A stretch of DNA of 64,000 nucleotides, from positions 64,845,548 to 64,909,547 of the forward strand of contig NC_087064.1 in the NCBI RefSeq assembly GCF_963678635.1, read 5' to 3'. Each line of letters starts with the position of its first letter. Position 1 is the first letter of the stretch. Shown piece after piece: positions 12,512 to 23,114 of this stretch. Source of the stretch: Symsagittifera roscoffensis. Taxonomy: Eukaryota; Xenacoelomorpha; Acoela; Convolutidae. The notes below the pieces were generated by a model, which made no database searches, was not told the origin of the DNA, and was given only the letters and a program-made list of their open reading frames with translations. Position numbers and translations under genes: made by a program.

Positions 12512-14790
12512 GTTGACAATTCATTGGGTCCTTTGGATCCGTGATCCCAGTTCGTTGATACACCGCCGTGGTGCTAGTATTGTGACACTTGAGCCAGGAT
12601 GGTGTGCTAGGATTGGTTAATACGACGTCCGCCTCTGCTAACGCATGCTCCTCCAACACCCGAGGAGTTTTTCAGCTGTGGGGAGCGTACAACAGGTCAC
12701 TTCTCCTTTCCCAATCAAGATTTAGCTCCTTTTCTGGGAGTCAGCTCGCTTCATCTAAACAATGTAGTTTGTAGTTAATTACAATCAGTTTGTATTCAAT
12801 TACAATCGTTTAATCGAGATTCTTAAGTGATGGTTTTTTCGTAAGATTCCGGAGAGCGGTATTAGCTTCTCTTCCATGATATGCTTTAAATGGCGTTAAT
12901 TTGGTTTTAGAATGCGGTACTAATCGTGAAGCACTTAAAGCTTGGGATAACATTTTCTTGAATTTTTGTCTTTTGTCCTCCCGTAGGTACGTTAAAACGT
13001 AATTTTTAATTGGACCGATGATTCTTCAATCATACCAATTGCGAGATGATACCTTAACAGGGATTTTTTAAGCTCGATACCCCCGTAATTGCAGAAGTTC
13101 ACCTGATCCATATGGAGTTTCCCTGGGTGCCCATGTGTATTTATGTATTTCCATAGGAATTTCAGAACATTTTTCGAAATGTTAGTTGAGCAAAAGTATG
13201 CCCATGGCCAAAATGAAAAAGTACCGCTACTAAGACATATTTATCCCGCCCTTGTACATAGTTTACTGGACCCCAGACACCCAATTGTACTATATCGTTT
13301 GGTTCCTTAGGATTATATGTTATACCTATGTCAACTTTGAGAACGTCCGGTTTAAGGTTTTTACCTGCTTTCAAGCAGCTCTTGCAGTACTTAGCGATGG
13401 CAGCGAGATTACGATGCATCCGCGGGATCCAAAAGTCCTTCGCTGCCGCGAACATTTTATATCGACCGTGGTTGTTATGATGTAGTTGGTTAACTACTGA
13501 TGTCGACTTATACTTAGGTATACCCAACCGCCCATCCATCCAAAGGCAGTTTTTTCTCACTTCAAAGTCGTTGTTGCGCGTAATATTGTCCGAGTTTAGC
13601 AATTTTTTCTTTTGTCCGCGGGTTCCAGTCCCGAATTGCATCTCGAATTATCTTCAAAATTGGGTCTTTTTCACGGTTTGCATCCACAAGTTTCAGATTA
13701 AGGTTTTCAGGGTACTCGAATTTCTTGACTATTTTGCTCTTGGTTGGGATAATAGAGTAAACCCATTTTTTGCTAATTACAAGAGGGTAAGACAGACCGG
13801 AAAACTGATGAGGAAATGATATAATGGATTTAAGCTTTTTCGGGGTGTTAGTTTTGGGCACGTCTTTCTCTGGGAAAATAACTTCAATATCCGAATCGAA
13901 ACTCGAACTAGGCGGCTGATTTTGAATTCTATTTAACAAAACATTAAGATTGACATTTCCAGACTGGATCGACGTATTTACAATTGTAGAAGGCTTAGGA
14001 TCTAATTTTCCGGCAAATTAGTATTTGATATGTTAAATTTGAAAAATTTATGATTTTGTTTGAGTGAGCAACTGTGTTGAGCTGAAAAATGAGAACGTGT
14101 GTTTTGCTTATTGCGCAATTTGCATATATCCTTTTGGATGCAAATATCTTGTTTCTGATTGGTTGACCGCCGGTTGCATGCAAACACGCCCTCTAGTGAG
14201 CGCTTACGATTCCGTCTATCATTTGCATATTCCAATTTCTCTCGTCTTTTATTGGATGCGACATTCTCGCTTGAGTGAACGCAAAATCCTACGCCCTCAA
14301 CCGTCGGGATTTTTTGAGTTTTATTCACTGTTTGACCCCTAGGATTTAACTGGTCCCCAGGATATAATGCTTCGTTAATCTTTCGTACTGTTGCTACCGT
14401 AAAAGTTTCATCATAATGACTTGTCTCGGGTGCCGCTGCCGACGGGAAACGTGACAAGTAATCCGCCATCCCCATTTTTGATCCTGTCGATGCCCAAGTT
14501 TAAAGTCATACGGTAGCAACCGATCGTACATCCGGGTTAATCTACTATAAAATGTTTTATTTCCTTTCGGCGATGAATTTAACAATGTTAACAGTGCTTT
14601 ATTATCTGATATAACTATAAAATAGCGCCCGTAGATGTAATTGCAAACTGTTCGGTGGCCCATACTACTGCGACTGAATCTAGTTCGTTCGTTGAATATT
14701 TTGTCTCAGCCGGGTTAAAATAACGTGATGCAAATGAAATAGGGTGCCACCCATTCGAGCCTTACTGTTCTAACACGGCCCCCAAACCGT
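12512..14790 (-). pseudogene. Gypsy RNase H-integrase block, unit 1 (duplicate)
   Basis: Holds a second set of the parts present in unit 2. The RNase H C-terminal part (SDNKALLTLL, about 14600) is followed by the linker ADYLSRFPSAAAPE (about 14465), then by a foreign insertion (14005-14338). The integrase zinc-binding domain has His and Cys pairs in LHHNNHGRYK and YCKSCL (about 13495-13375). Next is NDIVQLGVWGPV, where the usual first catalytic Asp of the integrase core is not seen (Gly-Val instead). Downstream integrase is riddled with stops. The edge with unit 2 is a clean joint at 14790/14791: ggcccccaaacc meets gttgacaattcattggg. Confidence 0.85.
14005..14338. promoter_or_regulatory. Promoter-like insertion with octamer and CCAAT boxes (copy in unit 1)
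   Basis: A stretch of about 335 bp interrupts pol between the ADYLSRF linker and the integrase. It is flanked by near-identical 10-mers, taggatctaa (13995-14004) and taggatttaa (14339-14348), which look like a target-site duplication. Inside are three POU octamers (atttgcat 14118-14125, atgcaaat 14138-14145, atttgcat 14221-14228), two ATTGG (14158-14162, within tctgattgg, and 14251-14255) and a CCAAT (14232-14236). This combination is known from histone and snRNA promoters; function here is inferred only. Confidence 0.5.
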
Positions 14791-17069
14791 TGACAATTCA
14801 TTGGGTCCTTTGGATCCGTGATCCCAGTGCGTTGATACACCGCCGTGGTGCTAGTATTGTGACACTTGAGCCAGGATGGTGTGCTAGGATTGGTTAATAC
14901 GACGTCCGCCTCTGCTAACGCATCCTCCTCCAACACCCGAGGAGTTTTTCAGCTGTGGGGAGCGTACAACAGGTCACTTCTCCTTTCCCAATCAAGATTT
15001 AGCTCCTTTTCTGGGAGTCAGCTCGCTTCATCTAAACATTGTAGTTTGTAGTTATTTACAATCAGTTTGTAGTTAATTACAATCGTTTAATCGAGATTCT
15101 TAAGTGATGGTTTTTTCGTAAGATTCCGGAGAGCGGTATTAGCTTCTCTTCCATGATATGCTTTAAATGGCGGTAATTTGGTTTTAGAACGCGGTACTAA
15201 TCGTGAAGCACTTAAAGCTTGGGATAACATTTTCTTGAATTTTTGTCTTTTGTCCTCCCGTAGGTACGTTAAAACGTAATTTTTAATTGGACCGATGATT
15301 CTTCAACCATACCAATTGCGAGATGATACCTTAACGGGGATTTTTTAAGCTCGATACCCCCGTAATTGCAGTAGTTCACCTGATCCATATGGAGTTTCCC
15401 TGGGTGCCCATGTGTATTTATGTATTTCCTTAGGAATTTCAGAACATTTTTCGAAATGTTAGTTGAGCAAAAGTATGCCCATGGCCGAAATGAAAAAGTA
15501 TCTACCGCTACTCTACTAAGACATATTTATCCCGCCCTTGTACATAGTTTACTGGACCCCAGACACCCAATTGTACTATATCGTTTGGTTTCTTAGGATT
15601 ATATGTTATACCTATGTCAACTTTGAGAACGTCCGGTTTAAGGTTTTTACCTGCTTTCAAGCAGCTCTTGCAGTACTTAGCGATGGCAGCGAGATTACGA
15701 TGCATCAGCGGGATCCAAACGTCCTTCGCTGCCGCGAACATTTTATATCGACCGTGGTTGTTATGATGTAGTCGGTTAACTACTGATGTCGACATATACT
15801 TAGGTATGGCCAACCGCCCATCCATCCAAAGGCAGTTTTTTCTCACTTCAAAGTCGTTGTTGCGCGTAATACTGTCCGAGTTTAGCAATTTTTTCTTTTG
15901 TCCGCGGGTTCCGGTCCCGAATTGCATCTCGAATTATCTTCAAAATTGGGTCTTTTTCACGGTTTGCATCCACAAGTTTCAGATTAAGGATTTCAGGGTA
16001 CTCGAATTTCTTGACTATTTTGCTCTTGGTTGGGATAATAGAGTAAACCCATTTTTCGCTATTTACAAGAGGGTAAGACAGACCGGAAAACTGATGAGGA
16101 AATGATATAATGGATTTAAGCTTTTTCGGGGTGTTAGTTTTGGGCACGTCTTTCTCTGGGAAAATAACTTCAATATCCGAATCGAAACTCGAACTAGGCG
16201 GCTAATTTTGAATTCTATTTAACAAAACATTAAGATTGACATTTCCAGACTGGATTGACGTATTTACAATTGTAGAAGGCTTAGGATCTAATTTTCCGGC
16301 AAATTAGTATTTGATATGTTAAATTTGAAAAGTTTATGATTTTGTTTGAGTGAGCAACTGTGTTGAGCTGAAAAATGAGAACGTGTGTTTTGCTTATTGC
16401 GCAATTTGCATATATCCTTTTGGATGCAAAAATCTTGTTTCTGATTGGTTGACCGCCGGTTGCATGCAAACACGCCCTCTAGTGAGCGCTTACGATTCCG
16501 TCTATCATTTGCATATTCCAATTTCTCTCGTCTTTTATTGGATGCGACATTCTCGCTTGAGTGAACGCAAGATCCTACGCCCTCAACCGCCGGGATTTTT
16601 TGAGTTTTATTCACTGTTTGACCCCTAGGATTTAACTGGTCCCCAGGATATAATGCTTCGTTAATCTTTCGTACTGTTGCTACCGTAAAAGTTTCATCAT
16701 AATGACTTGTCTCGGGTGCCGCTGCCGACGGGAAACGTGACAAGTAATCCGCCATCCCCATTTTTGATCTTGTCGATGCCCAAGTTTAAAGTCATACGGT
16801 AGCAACCGATCGTACATCCGGGTTAATCTACTATAAAATGTTTTATTTCCTTTCGGCGATGAATTTAACAATGTTAACAGTGCTTTATTATCTGATATAA
16901 CTGTAAAATAGCGCCCGTAGATGTAATTGCAAACTGTTCGGTGGCCCATACTACTGCGACTGATTCTAGTTCGTTCGTTGAATATTTTGTCTCAGCCGGG
17001 TTAAAATAACGTGATGCAAATGAAATAGGGTGCCACCCATTCGAGCCTTACTGTTCTAACACGGCCCCC
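14791..17069 (-). pseudogene. Gypsy RNase H-integrase block, unit 2
   Basis: Near-identical head-to-tail copy of 12512-14790, joined at its high end to the reverse transcriptase. RNase H part: GRYFTVISDNKALLTLL (16949-16680); a frameshift near 16770 leads to ADYLSRFPSAAAPE (16761 onward). The same insertion occurs at about 16291-16624 between taggatctaa and taggatttaa. The integrase zinc-binding His/Cys set is at about 15785-15660. The block stops in the integrase after RDKYVLVE (15508), where unit 1 reads on, because of a 9-bp insertion near 15500. Confidence 0.85.
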
Positions 17070-18276
17070 AAACCTATATGGCTAGCGTCGCAGACTATTC
17101 GCGTTTCTGGGTGTATATTGTAATGTTTAATTTCGACAATATTCTTGACCAACCATTTCAATTGTTGGAAAGCGTTATCACATGCCGGCGTCCAATTGAA
17201 CTCACTATTTAAACTTAGCAACGGGCGTAACGGTGAACTAACTTCTGCGAGTTTTGGCAAAAACTTATGTAGGCTCTGCTTTGGACACATTAGTGACTTT
17301 AACTGTTTTCTTGATTTGGGAGGTTTTAACACCGTTGCTGCTTGGGTTTTCGACAGCAACGGTGTAATGCCGTTTTTTCCGATTATAAAACCTAACCATT
17401 CACACTCGTTTTTTGCATAATCACATTTCCGTAACTTCAAGGCGGCGTTCAAAACATCCAGTTTCTTGAGAATTTTTTCGACTAATTCGATGTGTTCCAT
17501 TTTAGTTTTTTTCGATACGACTAAGATGTCGTCTATGAACGCCTTCGCTTGAGGAAACTTCTTGAGTAAGTTATCTATAACTTTTTGAAACTCCGCCGGC
17601 ATTGACGTGAGGCCGTGAAATCTGTGTTAAAAACGATATGTCCACGTTGATTTTCTTCGTACTAATGAGAAATTACACTGTTCGCTGGTTTTTTTATCAA
17701 TTGCTACTTGCCCGTATGCATACGTGAAATCCAATGTAGTAAAAGAGACACCCCAGCTTTTCGTTCTGCAATTATTTGACTTATCGCGTCTACTAATTCG
17801 TCGATATCGGGAATTTGGTACTTATTTTTATGTACCTGTTTTTTCAGTTCACTTGATTCCAATGCCAATTTTATGCTCCCATCTTTCTTTTCTGTGATTA
17901 CTACTGGGGACATGAAATTCTCATCCGAACATTTTTGCAGCTTGATAACGTGTCTTTCATTGATTAGACGATTTAATTCCTTGTCAACTTTACCTGGTAG
18001 GCTGATTGGGACCCGACGACCTTTTTGTTGTACTGCTTTTAACGCGTCAAAAAATTCGAATCCTTCTTTAGCGTTTCGTACTTTCCCTAGTCTGATAAAC
18101 AAATTTGGATACAACTTACAAAAGTACGTTTGTAGTTCATGTAGCCCCTCTGCACTGTCACTGCTATTTTCTCCCGTAATTCCCATGACTAGTCCTCTTT
18201 GAACCAATTCCAGTCCTAGGGTGCCCATCAAATCGCGCCCGAGGATCGACTGGTGGTTCCCTGCAATTACTGACAC
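17070..18276 (-). pseudogene. Gypsy reverse transcriptase and start of RNase H
   Basis: The upstream frame (18276-17704) contains FMSPVVITEKKDGSIKLALE, the fingers region that binds template and nucleotide in Ty3/Gypsy enzymes. A frameshift near 17755 and a further break around 17620-17700 interrupt the motif A region. The next frame (17602-17048) carries the catalytic box as F-I-D-D at about 17539-17528, then the thumb/connection, and RIVCDASHIGLGAVLEQ, the start of RNase H with its first Asp. The polymerase Asp pair is intact but the chain is not. Confidence 0.92.
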
Positions 18277-18560
18277 CTACGCCGGTGCAACCCAACCATT
18301 GAGAGTCATCGTCAATGCTATCTTTCCCAGTATGTGTATTCGGTTGTTTTTGCAGTCCAAAAAACCCTCTCGTGTTGGTTGTAAATGTAAGTTTGTTTTA
18401 TCTAATGCTGACTTCAGGTCTGTCATGCTGAAAATTGTCACCGGAGACCCGCCATCAACCCAGACCCACATCTTTTTTCCCGACACCTTCACTTGGAATT
18501 TTCAGCTCCATCGCGTTCTTCTTCTTGATTGACATCATCATGTAATCATCGGACCCCGAG
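18277..18560 (-). pseudogene. Gypsy retropepsin-like protease
   Basis: The minus-strand frame 18492-18277 reads VWVDGGSPVTIFS near its start. This corresponds to the aspartic protease signature D-T/S-G-S/A with Gly replacing the Thr/Ser. The flap and ILGKI (the usual ILG strand before the C-terminal sheet) follow. It stops just before the reverse transcriptase frame. The altered signature and nearby stops indicate loss of function. Confidence 0.7.
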
Positions 18561-18679
18561 GAGGTTGATATTTCTCACCGCATTCTTGCTGCTGATTGAC
18601 GCAGGCTACTTGCTCCTACTGTGTGTTGTCTACACTGTGGTAATTCCGTGATGCTCATTCTCATCCCGGACTAAGCCGA

Positions 18680-19482
18680 CTCGTCCAAGTTCCCTCCAAT
18701 GGTTAAAACCCCGTCTTGAACCCCTAGATATGCGCTCAAAATGCCCTACTTTTCGACATGCATTGCTCGTTACTCCTTTCGCCGGACAGTTGGCAATGTT
18801 ATCCAACGTAAAATTTGGTGCATCACAATTATAACACCGACGGTTTTCGTTTCCGACACTGTTTGCCCCGATGTATATCCTCCTCGTCCCCGCGTCCTCT
18901 GCTTCTAAAATTTCCTTGACCTCTCCTAATATTGCTAACTGGCTCCTGTTTGATTGTAAAATGCGGCGCTGACGAGGCCGGCTTTCCCGTAAAAGATTTA
19001 TAGGCGCGTTCGCCTCTCTCGTAGGACAAGGTGATTCAATATACTTCCTCTGGGGACTTAGAAGATTGAGACAAATCTTTTTGACAATCGGATTTGCGCA
19101 TGTTTATGATAAGATTATCTCGAATATTTTCGGCATCGTTAGCAAAATCACATCTCCCGGTCAAAGCAATTAATTTTGCATGAAATTTCTCGAATGTTTC
19201 ATTATCCCTTTGGTATAGATTAGATTTCAACTTTCTCTCCGCCTCTGAACGATTCTTTCCGTTACCTTCCCCAGGCAGCGCGGCAATCGCCGTACGTAGC
19301 ATCCAAGGTAAAATTGAAGTAAAAATCATCGGGATCTATGTCATATTTAGCAATCATTACCCGGTGGAATTTTATGATTCATTCCTCCCAATAGGTTGGC
19401 GGCTCCGGCGTGGCGCGTCCCAAAATGACAGTATGTTCAGTGGGTTCTTTCCCCCTACTTTCTTTTCTGCTGGCTGTGCCAT
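18680..19482 (-). pseudogene. Gypsy gag
   Basis: A start codon at 19482 opens MAQPAEKKVGG; two stops soon follow (near 19365-19345). The frame 19329-19036 reads ILPWMLRTAIAALPGEGN and an Arg/Lys-rich helical stretch typical of a gag capsid. The next frame (19029-18829) reads SYERGERAYKSF and an RGRGDEED patch. A Cys-His cluster, CYNCDAPNF...NCPAK...CRKVGHF (about 18840-18740), has the spacing of a gag zinc knuckle. No LTR or clear primer-binding site was found above 19482. Confidence 0.75.
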
Positions 19483-20429
19483 GATGAAGCTTCTTCGTTT
19501 TTGCCTGTTTTTTTTGAAAAAACATCATTGCAACTTCAAACCTATTTGGTACTTATTTCTAGCTTATCTAATTTTTGCAGAATTTGAATTCACTGAAGTA
19601 TTACATATACACCTGGAAGCAGTCATTAAAAACTTCAGAATGAATTTTAAGGCTTTTCCTGAAGAAAAAAAACAAAATCATCACGGCCTGTAAAAAAGTC
19701 TGAACTACGTTCATCGACTCTTGAAGATAGAAAGAAAACACTGAATTTTCAACGAACCGGAGTTGGTTACTTTGCAAGCTGTTTTACAATTACAGTTGGA
19801 TGTCTACAACGTCGTCACAGATCCAGGTTGCAAGCAAGGCTCTCAGTTGACCATTTGGCTCCAGTGATCAATAGCCAGTAATTTACCTATTGCGCGTTGC
19901 TGATTGGTGTTTCAGCGAAAAAAAAAACAGAGGTCTTCATCATTGTCCCAGTTGATTTTGGCAGTGAATTGAAGTAAGGCAAGTGTTGAAAGTTGCATTG
20001 GACATTTTATTAAAATGACCGAATCACTTGTGATGCCCACTAGTAGGTCCTTCTCCGATCCTTCTCACTTATAGGACCACTCTCGCTACACTATCTTATT
20101 CTACAGAGGAAAAAACACGTGACTTGTTTGATCAATAATTGTTAAATATAATTGGAGATAAAATCTGGATTATTTGAAACAGATGCTGTTTGTTCGTCTT
20201 CAATATGTCGTCTCTGTTGTTCAAACGAGACCAGTTTAGAAAACCATTCACTAACTGAGGCGCTTGTGTGTACTTTATTTTCTTGTAATTCAAACCTGTC
20301 AATCATTTTTTGTTCGAACCATTCTTTGATCTTAAGTAGTCGCAAACTAGTCAAATTTTGAACTGCATGTGTTGTGTGCGATTTTTAACTGAAAATATAT
20401 ACTGCGGAATCACAATCATCAATCCGAAT
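19483..20429. other. No recognised gene between Gypsy gag and a repeat
   Basis: Expected to contain the Gypsy leader and 5' LTR, but no repeat partner was found near 11.9-12.5 kb. A 70-codon minus-strand frame at 20354-20142 (EWFEQKMIDRFELQENK) looks mildly protein-like. I could not connect it to a gene or splice pattern. Confidence 0.4.
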
Positions 20430-20970
20430 TTTTATTGTTCCGACTTTCGATACGAAAAAGACGGATGTTTGTGCTCGGGGTGGGTTTTTTGTCTTCAGAC
20501 AAATTTCTAATTTTAACTATAGCCATTTTTGACGGAATTTGTTTAATATCATTCGAAAGGTATTGTTGTCCCGAGCATCAATTTGAAAAGATGTTTTACC
20601 AGTGATTATTTTTCGTAAAGTTATGGGGGTGTAAAGATTGCGATTTTGGCCAATTTGCGACAATTAACGCGCGATATATTTCGGGCTATTAACGCGTAAG
20701 CGGAGATTTAACCCGTCTTAAGGATCGTTCCAAACTGGTTGAAAGAAGCTTTTTTGCCATAATTGATTTGTTACGAGGAGCGAAATTTTTCCTTTTGTAT
20801 TTTATATGGCGTTTGGGGGGATGATTTTCATAAAAAATTCCAATTTTTTAAGAAAAAAATTTTGTTTGTTTTATTTCATTTATTTTTTCAATGTAATTTT
20901 TGCTCCATAAATCTTAAAAGGCAGTCAAAACATTCAGGGCTTCGCCCTGATACGAGCAGTCTTGTTTAGT
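20430..20970 (-). repeat. Interspersed repeat family R1, diverged inverted copy
   Basis: Reverse complement of the unit seen at 31723-32060 and 51346-51829. Shared blocks include gttccgactttcga, the cgtaaagttatgggggt block and the ttaacgcgcg block. The outer end carries a perfect hairpin, tcagggcttcgccctga (20934-20950), next to gagcagtctt, which is matched at 51350-51385. It is more diverged than the other two copies. Confidence 0.7.
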
Positions 20971-21087
20971 TTTGTGTAGAAAACTCCAAAAAGAATTCAA
21001 CATGGATGAAGAAGATATTGGAAACAATTCATCTTGTAGTTATAAATATGTAAATAAGTAGAGTATAAAAATAGTCGTGTCTGTAGG

Positions 21088-21371
21088 AAACAGTCCCATA
21101 CAAAACAGTCCAATACAAAACAGTCCGAAAAAGTATGTAATTGAACGAAAAAAACAGTCCGATACAAAACAGTCCGAAAAACAGTTGCGAGCTTGCCAAC
21201 AGAGGGTAGGACTTAATACGAAATTTAGAGCCGGTTATCGCCGCAAAGCGGCGACGCGCGCACCGGCGACCTTAAATCGGATTGTTTTGTATTGGAGTGT
21301 TTTTTTCCTCCATTACATGACTTTTGGGACTATTTTGTATTGCACTGTTTTGTATGGGACTGTTTTTTATA
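21088..21371. mobile_element. Foldback/MITE-like element
   Basis: About 90 bp at 21088-21178 (rich in acagtcc and atacaaaacagtcc) are the imperfect inverted repeat of 21281-21371. The roughly 100-bp centre is GC-richer and holds gccgcaaagcggcg. An aaatagt 7-mer occurs on both sides (21069-21075 and 21380-21386) and might be a target-site duplication, although it lies some bases outside the arms. No coding capacity. Confidence 0.75.
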
Positions 21372-21825
21372 TGCACCATAAATAGTGTCATGACAAACAA
21401 GTTAAATCGACTTAAATCTTACATAAGTTGACGAAGAGTGAATAGAAAAATCAGCAGTAATTAACTTGCGGTGTGACAGGTCGTCAACGACCTTGAACTC
21501 CAATTTGAAACAAATGACTGAATTGATTATGACGTAATAATGTGCACAAAAATGGTACCTCGCCACAATATTTCTCTCATGAAGGAGAAACAAGAACCTT
21601 CTGGTCATTTCTGGGTTGCTAATGGCAGGTTTCTCTCGAATTTTATTTCGTCAACTAAAATCAGTATTTGGAACCAACAATTATGTCTACATAACATTAG
21701 CCATGATTTCAAAACTCCCAAACCAAGATTCATAAACAAAAATCGACTCCTTCAAAGTAAAATAAAATGAAACATTTTGGCGATCAACTTCATCTCGATC
21801 CCCGGAGTTTGTGTGGTCAATAGTT

Positions 21826-21978
21826 CTTATTCATGACATGAATTGTCTCATATTAATTAAAGAAAAATGCGATAAAATCTTTTAATAATAGCATGATTTG
21901 TTCCGAACTAATGAGTAATAAATTTGACTTCAACAAAGTGACCTTTAAGACATGTTCATCATATTGTCTTGAATATTT
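21826..21978 (+). repeat. Direct repeat flanking the BEL/Pao element (5' LTR candidate)
   Basis: About 150 bp starting tattcatgacatgaattg match 28826-28976 with few differences. The spacing of 7.0 kb fits a full BEL/Pao element. The repeat is followed by ttggcgaccaaaattg, which has the TGG expected of a tRNA primer-binding site. LTRs of this family are usually longer, so one or both copies may be truncated. Confidence 0.6.
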
Positions 21979-22070
21979 GGCGACCAAAATTGAAAAAGAT
22001 ATTGAAGTCTACGGCAAGTCAACAAGGACCACTCAGCCCCCCTCAACTTCAATACCCTACCTCCAACAGG

Positions 22071-22318
22071 ACAAGTGCCTTCATCGTCTACCCAAGGACT
22101 AGTAAGGGCCTGAATCATAAGCAACGACCTACATACAGAACAAGTTCCTCCATCGTCCACCCAAGGACATGCAAGTGCCTGAGTTATAAGCAACGGCCTA
22201 CATACAGGACAAGTGCCCTCATCGTCTACCCAAGGACTAGCAAGGGCCTGAACCATAAGCAACGGCCTACCTACAGGACAAGTGCCTTCATCGTCTACCC
22301 AAGGACTAGCAAGAGCGT
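22071..22318. repeat. 69-bp tandem repeat, about 3.6 copies
   Basis: Units start at 22071, 22140, 22209 and 22278 (acaagtkcct). The period of exactly 69 bp (23 codons) keeps one frame open on each strand. The minus frame repeats the pattern SPWVDDEGTCPVCRPLL, the plus frame RTSALIVYPRTSKGLNH. It lies in the BEL/Pao leader region. Whether either frame is translated is unknown. Confidence 0.9.
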
Positions 22319-22376
22319 TCAATAATCAGCAAATGCGTGAACCAGCCAGGGCGTGAATCAGCAAGGGCGTGAATCA
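22319..22376. repeat. 16-bp tandem repeat, about 3.5 copies
   Basis: Unit aatcagcaagggcgtg, directly abutting the 69-bp array. Confidence 0.8.
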
Positions 22377-23114
22377 GGCGAGATCCATTTTGAAAAAAAA
22401 TTTTCACTTCGAAAACCATTTTTGTGCTTAAACTTAAAAATTCATGGTCTTGCTACAAAAATTTTTTGAACCCATAGTCGATTTTGAAAGTTTTATTCAT
22501 GTTCGTGCTATAAAAAAACTCACTTGTGCTAATATTTAAAACAATTGTGCGAATTTTTTGTACAATATTTTTAAAAAATCTGCAATCTCCAATAAAAAAT
22601 AATAGAGCTGAATTGGTCAATTTTTGGTTAATCCTCGGGGTACCAAGGTAGTACCTAAAACAAAAAAAAAAACAAAAAAAAACCGATAGCCAAAACCCGA
22701 TAGCCAAAACATTCTAGCCCAAAACTAGCTGCTGCGCATTTTCAAAGGCCCATTTTTTCCGAAACGTTTTCTTTAAACCCATAACTAAAATGGTTTTATT
22801 AGCCACATCTACAAAAGTTTTACGAAAAATTTTGAAAATCTCAAAAGTTTTTACTCATTTGAAAAAAAACCTTAAAAAAAAGAAAGTTTCACCGCTTAGT
22901 CCTTAACCATAATTAAAAAGCTCATATCTGCGTGAGCTGTAGCTCACTTTGTTTAATTAACCACCGGGCTAACCGTCTGGCTGGTTGACTTCAACAAAAA
23001 AATTAATTGTAACTTATAGTAAAAATCTTCATTACCGGAACTACTTTGCGATCGCTGCCATCCGAGCTCGTAAATTTTTAATACATCTTTTCTACTCTTT
23101 GTACTACTTTCTTG
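22377..23114 (+). other. BEL/Pao leader region
   Basis: AT-rich, with poly-A and poly-C-A runs around 22660-22690. No gene or RNA recognised. It lies between the tandem repeats and the gag start and is presumably untranslated leader of the retroelement. Confidence 0.4.

Larger units (their letters stand above)
12190..19482 (-). mobile_element. Ty3/Gypsy LTR retrotransposon, internally rearranged and decayed
   Basis: On the minus strand the parts follow the Gypsy order: gag, zinc knuckle, protease, reverse transcriptase, RNase H, integrase, C-terminal tail. The RNase H-integrase block is present twice in tandem. Frameshifts and stops in every section, a changed protease signature and a changed integrase core make it inactive. 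I could not find a pair of LTRs around it. Its base composition is visibly less AT-rich than the flanks. Confidence 0.9.

Noticed and set aside
12170-12544. A 124-codon plus-strand ORF
   Set aside because: Shadow of the minus-strand Gypsy pol tail.
20142-20354. A 70-codon minus-strand frame (EWFEQKMIDRFELQ)
   Set aside because: Composition is protein-like, but there is no homology I recognise, no clear splice partner and the length is possible by chance.
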